Below, one piece after another: positions 58,083 to 64,000 of a stretch of 64,000 nt of DNA (positions are counted from its first letter, which is position 1; each line of letters begins with the position of its first letter). Made by a program: the position numbers and the translations under genes. The DNA is taken from assembly GCF_003233655.1 (NCBI RefSeq), contig NZ_CP029829.1, forward strand, positions 2,428,978 to 2,492,977, given 5' to 3'. This stretch comes from Azospirillum ramasamyi (GTDB lineage: Bacteria; Pseudomonadota; Alphaproteobacteria; Azospirillales; Azospirillaceae). A model generated the notes under the pieces. It saw only the letters and a program-made list of their open reading frames with translations, searched no databases and was not told the DNA's origin.

Positions 58083-58876
58083 GCGGTCAGTCTCTTCTCA
58101 CGGCGCAGCACCTCGCCCGCCAGATGGATGTAAGCCTGGGATCCGGGGCAGCGCATGTCGTAGATCAGCACCGGCTTGCCGTGCGACGGCGCCTCGGAAA
58201 CCTTGACGTTGCGCGGGATCACGGTGTCGTACACCTTCTCCCCGAAGAAGCCGCGAACGTCCGCCGCCACCATGTCCGACAGGTTGTTGCGCTTGTCGAA
58301 CATGGTCAGCACGACGCCGTGGATGTCGAGGTTCGGGTTGAAGGCGCGCTTCACCCGCTCGATGGTGCGGACCAGATGGCTGAGACCCTCCAGGGCGTAG
58401 AACTCGCACTGCAGGGGGACCATCACGGCATGCGAGGCGACCAGGGCGTTCAGGGTCAGCAGACCCAGCGCCGGCGGGCAGTCGATCAGGACGTAGTCGT
58501 ATTCCAGCGCGCTGTTGGCGACCGCCTCGCGCAGGCGGAACTCGCGCCGTTCGGCGCCGACCAGCTCGATTTCCGCACCCGACAGGTCCACCGACGAGGT
58601 GATGATCGACAGGTTCGGCACCGAGGACGGGGTGGCGGCATCCTCCAGCGACACGTCGTCGAACAGCACGTCATAGATGCCGATGCGCCGGTCGGAGCGT
58701 GGAATGCCGAGGCCGGTGGACGCATTGCCCTGCGGGTCGAGGTCGATCACCAGCACCCGCTTGCCGATGACGGCGAGCGCGGTGGCGAGGTTGATCGTCG
58801 TCGTGGTCTTGCCCACGCCGCCCTTCTGGTTGGCAATCGCAACCACACGGGCAAGGGGACGGGTGACGGCGGACAT
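58079..58876 (-). CDS. parA: Chromosome partitioning ATPase ParA (Soj)
   Basis: A 265-residue ParA. Deviant Walker A NQKGGVGKTTTTINLA is at about 15-30, Walker A' VLVIDLDPQGNAS near 42, Walker B YDYVLIDCPPALGLLTLNAL near 126. It drives ParB-parS separation. The ATG at 58876 starts a few residues before the first strand; an ATG at 58945 would add 23 residues. Confidence 0.96.
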   Translation of the reverse strand: MSAVTRPLARVVAIANQKGGVGKTTTTINLATALAVIGKRVLVIDLDPQGNASTGLGIPRSDRRIGIYDVLFDDVSLEDAATPSSVPNLSIITSSVDLSGAEIELVGAERREFRLREAVANSALEYDYVLIDCPPALGLLTLNALVASHAVMVPLQCEFYALEGLSHLVRTIERVKRAFNPNLDIHGVVLTMFDKRNNLSDMVAADVRGFFGEKVYDTVIPRNVKVSEAPSHGKPVLIYDMRCPGSQAYIHLAGEVLRREKRLTA

Positions 58877-58941
58877 GGCAGCCTCTCGGGGGTCCGGTTG
58901 GCGGGAGGAGGGCGGAGGAACAACAGTGTCAGGCACGGTCT

Positions 58942-59556
58942 TCACGCACGCTCAAGATGACTCACACGCAGGATGGTTCCGCTCGGATCGGTGCGGCTGT
59001 CGAAGCGCTCGGCACGCATTGTCCAGTATCGGGTGGCGGCGGTCAATTCGTCGTCCAGGGCCGCGCCCTTGAGGAACAGACACTTGCCGCGCGATCCGAT
59101 GAAAGGATGAGCCCAGCCGAAGAGGTCGGCCAGCGGCGCCAACGCTCGGGCGGTGACGACATCGGCCTCGATCCCGGTGACGGTTTCGATCCGCTTGGTG
59201 TGGACGGTGACCGGCGCTTCGCAGACGCGGGCGACCTCGCGCAGAAAAGCGCATTTGCGCACGTCGCTCTCGATCAGATGCACCTGCGGCACACCGAGGA
59301 TGGCGAGCACCAGGCCGGGGAAGCCGGCACCGCTGCCGAGATCGACCAGCACCCGCGTGTCCTCCGGCAGCAGCGGATAAAGTTGGGCGGAGTCGAGAAA
59401 GTGACGCTTCCAGGCATCGGGCAGGGTGGAAGGACCGACCAGATTGATCTTCGGCTGCCACTTGCGCAACAGCGCCTCGTAGGCGATCAGGCGGTCGAGT
59501 GTTTCACGTGAAACGCCGGTGGCTTCCTGAAACGCAACGGAGTCGAACCTGCTCAT
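58942..59556 (-). CDS. rsmG: 16S rRNA (guanine-N7)-methyltransferase RsmG
   Basis: A 204-residue SAM methyltransferase (GidB). [17 protein letters not shown] near 70 is motif I, followed by [17 protein letters not shown]; it methylates G527 of 16S rRNA. The N-terminal [13 protein letters not shown] segment is typical. Its ATG overlaps mnmG by four bases. The codons for GVSRET contain a parS site. Confidence 0.95.
   Translation of the reverse strand: MSRFDSVAFQEATGVSRETLDRLIAYEALLRKWQPKINLVGPSTLPDAWKRHFLDSAQLYPLLPEDTRVLVDLGSGAGFPGLVLAILGVPQVHLIESDVRKCAFLREVARVCEAPVTVHTKRIETVTGIEADVVTARALAPLADLFGWAHPFIGSRGKCLFLKGAALDDELTAATRYWTMRAERFDSRTDPSGTILRVSHLERA
59500..59515. promoter_or_regulatory. parS site in rsmG
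   Basis: TGTTTCACGTGAAACG, identical to the consensus except the last base. It lies within the 5' end of rsmG, about 620 bp from parA. Confidence 0.9.
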
Positions 59557-61433
59557 TCCGCCGCCACCCCGGACGCAATCCCGTCGCGACGCTTCACATG
59601 ACGGAGCAGGGCGACGAGGGCCGCCGGGGTCATTCCGGGAATGCGGGCCGCCGCACCCAAGGTCGCCGGGCGCGACTGGCGCAGCTTCTGGCGGATTTCA
59701 GCGGACAGGCTGCCGATGCCGTCGACATCCAGATCGTCGGGGAGCGCGAGGGACTCGTCCTTGCGGAAGGCGCGGATATCCGCCTCCTGCCGGCCGAGAT
59801 AACCGGCGTATTTGCCGTCGATCTCCAGCTGCTCGGCGATTTCCGGCGCGATCTCGCCCAGCTCCGGCCACAGGCGGGTCAGCGCCGCGAGGTCGATGTC
59901 GGGATACCGCAACAGGTCGGCGGCGGAGCGGCGCACGCCGTCCTGATTGACCGCGACGCCCTGGCGGGCCAACTCGGCCGGGGTTGCCTGCAGCGCGGCG
60001 ACCAGGGCACGGCCGGCGGACAGGGCGGCACTTTTGGCGGCGAAGACATCGCGGCGCTCCGACCCGACGCAGCCGATGGCGACGCCCTTGTCGGTCAGCC
60101 GCTGGTCGGCGTTGTCGGCGCGCAGCAGCAGCCGGTATTCGGCGCGCGAGGTGAACATGCGGTAGGGTTCGTTGGTGCCCCGGCCGATCAGATCGTCGAT
60201 CAGCACGCCGATATAGGCGTCGGCACGGTCGAGGACGAAGCCCTCGCGGTTGCCGCTCGCCGCCAGCGCGGCGTTGATGCCGGCCATCAGGCCCTGGGCC
60301 GCCGCTTCCTCATAACCGGTGGTGCCGTTGATCTGGCCCGCCAGGAACAGACGCGGCGCCCGGCGTGTCTCCAGCGTCGGCTTCAGCTCGCGCGGGTCGA
60401 CATAGTCGTATTCGATGGCGTAGCCGGGGCGGATCATCACGACCTTCTCCAGACCCGGCATGCTGGCGAGGATGCCGAGCTGCACGTCGCGGGGCAGGGA
60501 GGTGGAGATGCCGTTCGGATAAACGGTGGGATCGTCCAGCCCTTCCGGCTCGAGGAAGATCTGGTGCTTCTCCTTCTCGGCGAAGCGGACGACCTTGTCC
60601 TCGATGGACGGGCAATAGCGCGGACCGGTGCCGGTGATCTGCCCGGAATACATCGGGGCGCGATGCAGGTTGGCGCGGATCAGCGCATGGGCCTCCGCGG
60701 TCGTCCAGGTGATCGCGCAGTCGATCTGCGGCGTGTCGATCCGCTCCGTCATGTAGGAGAAGGGCGGGGGCGGAGTGTCGCCCGGCTGCTTCTCCAGCGC
60801 ATCCCAATCGATGGTGCGGCCGTCGAGGCGCGGCGGCGTGCCGGTCTTCAACCGGCCGAGCGGGAAGCCCAGCCGGGCCAGCGTGTCGGACAAGCCGATG
60901 GAGGGCTCCTCGCCGACACGGCCGGCCGGCGTGCGCTCCTCGCCGATGTGGATCAGGCCGCGCAGGAAGGTGCCGGTGGTCAGCACCACGGCGCCGGCAC
61001 GGATGGACTCGCCGGCGCCGGTGACGACACCGGTGATCCGCTGATCGGCATCGACGATCAGGTCCTCCGCACCGCCGGCTTCGATGAACAGGTTCTCCTG
61101 CTCGGCCAGCAGCGACTGCATCGCCCGACGATAGAGCTTACGGTCGGCCTGGGCGCGCGGGCCGCGGACGGCGGGGCCCTTGCTGCGGTTCAGGATGCGG
61201 AACTGGATGCCGCCGCGGTCGATGGCCTTGGCCATAACGCCGTCCAGCGCATCGATCTCCCGCACCAGATGGCCCTTGGCCAAACCGCCGATGGCGGGGT
61301 TGCAGGACATCTCGCCGATGGTTTCGACCTTGTGGGTCAGCAGGAGCGTGCGCGCACCCATGCGCGCTGCCGCCGCAGCCGCCTCACAGCCGGCGTGACC
61401 GCCGCCGACAACGATGACATCATAGCTTCGCAT
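59553..61433 (-). CDS. mnmG: tRNA uridine 5-carboxymethylaminomethyl modification protein MnmG
   Basis: A 626-residue FAD enzyme (GidA). FAD-binding [19 protein letters not shown] near 9, the [26 protein letters not shown] block (near 38), [13 protein letters not shown] and [20 protein letters not shown] (near 350) are diagnostic, as is the C-terminal tRNA-binding helical domain. With MnmE it makes cmnm5U34. The ATG at 61433 begins [12 protein letters not shown]; the upstream frame to 61544 crosses a parS site and is excluded. Confidence 0.96.
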   Translation of the reverse strand: MRSYDVIVVGGGHAGCEAAAAAARMGARTLLLTHKVETIGEMSCNPAIGGLAKGHLVREIDALDGVMAKAIDRGGIQFRILNRSKGPAVRGPRAQADRKLYRRAMQSLLAEQENLFIEAGGAEDLIVDADQRITGVVTGAGESIRAGAVVLTTGTFLRGLIHIGEERTPAGRVGEEPSIGLSDTLARLGFPLGRLKTGTPPRLDGRTIDWDALEKQPGDTPPPPFSYMTERIDTPQIDCAITWTTAEAHALIRANLHRAPMYSGQITGTGPRYCPSIEDKVVRFAEKEKHQIFLEPEGLDDPTVYPNGISTSLPRDVQLGILASMPGLEKVVMIRPGYAIEYDYVDPRELKPTLETRRAPRLFLAGQINGTTGYEEAAAQGLMAGINAALAASGNREGFVLDRADAYIGVLIDDLIGRGTNEPYRMFTSRAEYRLLLRADNADQRLTDKGVAIGCVGSERRDVFAAKSAALSAGRALVAALQATPAELARQGVAVNQDGVRRSAADLLRYPDIDLAALTRLWPELGEIAPEIAEQLEIDGKYAGYLGRQEADIRAFRKDESLALPDDLDVDGIGSLSAEIRQKLRQSRPATLGAAARIPGMTPAALVALLRHVKRRDGIASGVAAE

Positions 61434-61527
61434 GTGCGGGACCATAGCCGAACGGACGCGGGGATCCAAGAGGCGGAGCGGGATATCGTGGGGTGGGTTA
61501 TGGGCAATCGCGTCACCACCCCACCGC

Positions 61528-61543
61528 TGTTTCACGTGAAACA
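61528..61543. promoter_or_regulatory. parS site between mnmE and mnmG
   Basis: A perfect 16-bp TGTTTCACGTGAAACA in the gap between the mnmE stop and the mnmG start, about 2.7 kb from parA. Confidence 0.95.
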
Positions 61544-61548
61544 CGCCC

Positions 61549-62877
61549 TCACTTGCCGATACAGAAGTCCCGGAAGATCACGTCCAGCAAGTCTTCCACA
61601 TCCACCCGGCCGGTGATGCGGCCAAGCGCCCGGCTGGCGAGCCGAACATCCTCCGCCGCCAGTTCGGGCAACGGTGCGTGCAGCGCCCGCAGAAGCGACT
61701 CCCGGCACTCCGTCAACGCCGCGCGGTGGCGCGCCCTGGTCAGGGAGGGAGCGCTGCCGATGGCGAGCCGATCCGCACTGTAGGCCGTCAGCTTCTCTTC
61801 CAGTTCCTTCAACCCGGACCCGGTGTGGGCGGAAACCAGGATCGGGGACAGATCCGGCCGCAGATCGCCGGCGGTCGCGAGGTCGGTCTTGTTGAACACC
61901 ACCACGGTGTCGCGGTCGATCAGGCCCAGCGTCGCCGGATCGAGGTCGGGCAGGGTGGTGGCGTCGAACACCGCCACCTTCACGTCGGCGCGCGACGCCC
62001 GGTCGCGGGCGCGGCGGATGCCTTCCTCCTCCACCTCGTCGGCGGCGGCCTCCCGCAAGCCGGCGGTGTCGGCCAGCACGACCGGATAGCCGCCGAGGTC
62101 GAGATGCACCTCGATGATGTCGCGGGTGGTGCCGGCGCGGGCGGACACGATGGCGGCGTCGCGGCGGGCGAGGGCATTCAGCAGGCTGGACTTGCCGGCG
62201 TTGGGCGCACCGACGATGGCGATGTGCAGCCCTTCGCGCAGCCGTTCGCCCCGGCCGCCGTCGTCGAGATGCGCGGCGATCTCGCCGGCCAGCCCGGCGA
62301 TCACCGGACGGACGGCGTCGGCGACGCCGCCGGGCAGATCGTCCTCGGCAAAATCGATGTCCGCCTCGATATGGGCCAACGCGCGGGTCAGCCGCTCGCG
62401 CCAGCCGTCATAGAGCCGGCCGAGCGCACCCTCCATCTGCCGCAAGGCCTGACGGCGCTGGGCATTGGTCTCGGCATCGATGAGATCGGCGACCGCCTCG
62501 GCCTCCGTCAGGTCGAGCTTGCCGTTCTCGAAGGCGCGGCGGGTGAACTCGCCCGGTTCGGCCAGCCGCAAGCCCGGCAGGGTGGCGAGCGCCTCGATCA
62601 CGCCGGTGACGACCGCGCGGCCGCCATGCAGGTGCAACTCCACCACATCCTCGCCGGTGAAGCTGGCGGGTCCGGTGAAGCGCAGCACGAGAGCGTCGTC
62701 GAGCATGTCGCCGGTCCTCGGGTCGCGCAGCTTGGTCAGCACGGCACGGCGTGGCGCGGGCAGGGGCCGGCCGGTCAGCGCGGCGAGGGCGGATCCGGCT
62801 TCGGGCCCGGAAATGCGAACCACCGCCACACCGGATCGGCCGGGGGCGGTGGCGAGCGCAAAGATGGTGGTGAACAT
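61549..62877 (-). CDS. mnmE: tRNA modification GTPase MnmE
   Basis: A 442-residue GTPase. The N-terminal formyl-THF domain starts [22 protein letters not shown]; a helical domain follows, and the G domain has [14 protein letters not shown] (near 219), DTAGLREA (near 266) and NKTDLA (near 334). It ends with the CIGK tail whose Cys is conserved. Works with MnmG. A short gap with a parS site separates them. Confidence 0.96.
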   Translation of the reverse strand: MFTTIFALATAPGRSGVAVVRISGPEAGSALAALTGRPLPAPRRAVLTKLRDPRTGDMLDDALVLRFTGPASFTGEDVVELHLHGGRAVVTGVIEALATLPGLRLAEPGEFTRRAFENGKLDLTEAEAVADLIDAETNAQRRQALRQMEGALGRLYDGWRERLTRALAHIEADIDFAEDDLPGGVADAVRPVIAGLAGEIAAHLDDGGRGERLREGLHIAIVGAPNAGKSSLLNALARRDAAIVSARAGTTRDIIEVHLDLGGYPVVLADTAGLREAAADEVEEEGIRRARDRASRADVKVAVFDATTLPDLDPATLGLIDRDTVVVFNKTDLATAGDLRPDLSPILVSAHTGSGLKELEEKLTAYSADRLAIGSAPSLTRARHRAALTECRESLLRALHAPLPELAAEDVRLASRALGRITGRVDVEDLLDVIFRDFCIGK

Positions 62878-62886
62878 CGGAGTGGA

Positions 62887-63246
62887 TCAGCCGCGCTGCT
62901 CTGGCCGCAGCTCCCGCTGCTCCGTCGTCAGCATCAGCCGCTCGACACGGCGGCCTTCGATCAGATGGGTCTGCAGGATTTCCTCGACGTCGGCGGTGCT
63001 GTGATAGGTGTACCAGACGCCTTCCGGGTAGATCACCAGCGTCGGACCCAGTTCGCAGCGATCGAGGCAACCGGCGGAATTGATCCGCACCTTGCCGTCG
63101 AGGCCGAGTTCGCGGGCACGGGCCTTCATATAGTCGCGCAGCTTCTCCGAGCCGTGGGCGGCGCAGGACCCCCGCCTGTGCCCTTCGGGGCGGCGGTTGG
63201 TGCAGCTGAAAACATGGGCTTCGAAATACGGCTTCGGATCGGTCAC
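62887..63246 (-). CDS. Thioredoxin-like [2Fe-2S] ferredoxin family protein
   Basis: A 119-residue protein. FSCTNRRPEGHRRGSC (near 13-28) and SAGCLDRCELGPTLVIYPEGVWY (near 58-80) supply four Cys in the thioredoxin-fold [2Fe-2S] ferredoxin pattern. Electron carrier function is inferred from the fold. The GTG at 63246 overlaps the stop of the upstream gene (GTGA); earlier codons of the open frame are the shadow of that gene. Confidence 0.85.
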   Translation of the reverse strand: MTDPKPYFEAHVFSCTNRRPEGHRRGSCAAHGSEKLRDYMKARARELGLDGKVRINSAGCLDRCELGPTLVIYPEGVWYTYHSTADVEEILQTHLIEGRRVERLMLTTEQRELRPEQRG

Positions 63247-63494
63247 TTTCTTCCTTCCTGTCCCAGCGCCGAAGCCATCTGGGACCAAAACATCTTCTGC
63301 ATCTGCTCCATGCCCTGGATGCCGGCGGGAAGCCAGGTCTTCAGCATGGTCTCCGGGTCCATGGCCTGGAGGTTCGCGCGCATCCGCTCCTGAATCTCGT
63401 GCATCATGGCATCCTGCATCGGCTTCACGTCGGGCAGGCCGAGGAAATGCCGGGCCTCGTCCGGGGTGCAGTCGATGTCGACGGTGATTTTCAT
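63243..63494 (-). CDS. Small conserved protein (DUF6489-like)
   Basis: An 83-residue protein beginning MKITVDIDCTPDEARHFLGLPDV, followed by a Met-rich helix (MHEIQERMRANLQAMDPETML) and ending WSQMASALGQEGRK. I associate this with the alphaproteobacterial DUF6489 group, with moderate certainty. CTGGAGGGGG precedes the ATG. It is co-translated with the ferredoxin-like gene by a GTGA overlap. Confidence 0.7.
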   Translation of the reverse strand: MKITVDIDCTPDEARHFLGLPDVKPMQDAMMHEIQERMRANLQAMDPETMLKTWLPAGIQGMEQMQKMFWSQMASALGQEGRK

Positions 63495-63692
63495 GGGACC
63501 CCCTCCAGACCCGGATCGGATGCCTGACCCACACTTCCAAGGATCCGGCAACGGTCCAGGCATTGGCCGTGTTGATTTTGGGGTTGAGCGCCGCGGCGGC
63601 TCATGCCCCACTATACAGATAGGATGCACTGGCGCAACGCCACCCCGGCGCCACCTATTGTTTCACGACACACCAACAGATCGGACACCGCC

Positions 63693-64000
63693 ATGCCCGC
63701 CACTCCGTTGGGCGCGAACCTGCTAGGCCGGGAGACCAGCCCCTATCTGCTGCAGCACAAGGACAACCCGGTGCATTGGATGCCCTGGGGACCGGAGGCT
63801 TTCGCCCGCGCGAAGGCGGAGAACAAGCCGGTGCTGCTGTCGATCGGCTATGCCGCCTGCCACTGGTGCCACGTGATGGCGCATGAGAGCTTCGAGAATC
63901 CCGAGATCGCCGGGCTGATGAACGAGCTGTTCGTCAACATCAAGGTGGACCGGGAGGAGCGGCCGGACCTCGACACCATCTATCAGTCGGCGCTTGCGCT
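63693..64000 (+). CDS. Thioredoxin-domain protein, YyaL/DUF255 family, N-terminal part (cut by window edge)
   Basis: The first 102 codons of a protein whose remainder is outside the window. [65 protein letters not shown] is the highly conserved start of the DUF255 (spermatogenesis-associated 20 or YyaL) family, with the CHWC thioredoxin-like motif near residue 54. The full protein usually has about 670 residues with a catalytic (alpha/alpha)6 barrel; its substrate is not settled. Confidence 0.9.
   Translation, partial: MPATPLGANLLGRETSPYLLQHKDNPVHWMPWGPEAFARAKAENKPVLLSIGYAACHWCHVMAHESFENPEIAGLMNELFVNIKVDREERPDLDTIYQSALA

Noticed and set aside
59499..61616. 705-codon open frame opposite mnmG
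   Set aside because: Antisense shadow of mnmG and rsmG.

Overview
The window is a high-G+C alphaproteobacterial chromosome segment, most likely from Azospirillum or a close relative (Rhodospirillales). The inference rests on several combinations: chvG-chvI beside pckA, a MucR/Ros regulator, ornithine-lipid genes olsB-olsA, the Pho cluster phoR-pstSCAB-phoB, and the gidA/gidB-parAB block with TGTTTCACGTGAAACA parS sites. No rRNA and no CRISPR array were seen. Species is an inference; no database search was possible.

Layout. 1-10575: the chvG (cut by the window edge)/chvI two-component pair, a HugZ-like protein, GTP-dependent PEP carboxykinase, a DUF1003 membrane protein, an acidic zinc-ribbon protein with repeated short helices, and several small hypothetical or DUF proteins. 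10576-20324: a 9.7-kb integrated element bounded by perfect 49-bp direct repeats of the 3' half of tRNA-Gly(CCC). It carries a tyrosine integrase, an unknown gene, an AlpA/MerR-like excisionase candidate, a primase-polymerase/SF3 helicase and, on the opposite strand, a three-gene cargo operon: UvrD-like SF1 helicase, DarT-like ADP-ribosyltransferase (GTGA overlap) and DraG-like ADP-ribosylglycohydrolase. No structural phage genes are present, so it resembles a phage satellite or small integrative element carrying a candidate defence/toxin-antitoxin system. This is the most interesting content of the window.

20398-28720: olsB-olsA, mucR, a TusA-like protein, tsaB-rimI, a D-Ala-D-Ala dipeptidase, a degenerate polysaccharide deacetylase, a complete IS630-family element and small hypotheticals. 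28721-34100: dnaK-dnaJ with structured intergenic DNA, a membrane GGDEF protein, and four successive hairpins. 34099-42793: thpR, aldo/keto reductase, FIST protein, tesA diverging from a YbbA/YbbP-type ABC exporter, a BI-1 family protein and a DUF62 SAM hydrolase.

42911-50048: the phosphate block phoR-pstS-pstC-pstA-pstB-phoB, with a clear Pho box before pstS and no phoU. 50214-53752: XRE-cupin regulator with a GNAT enzyme, and NADP-malic enzyme. 54084-57116: rph-rdgB-hemW-folA. 57171-62877: mnmE, mnmG, rsmG, parA, parB on the minus strand, the last four linked by 4-bp overlaps or short gaps, with two exact or near-exact parS sites and a third parS-like site inside maeB. The window ends with a [2Fe-2S] ferredoxin-like protein, a small DUF protein and the start of a DUF255/thioredoxin-domain protein.
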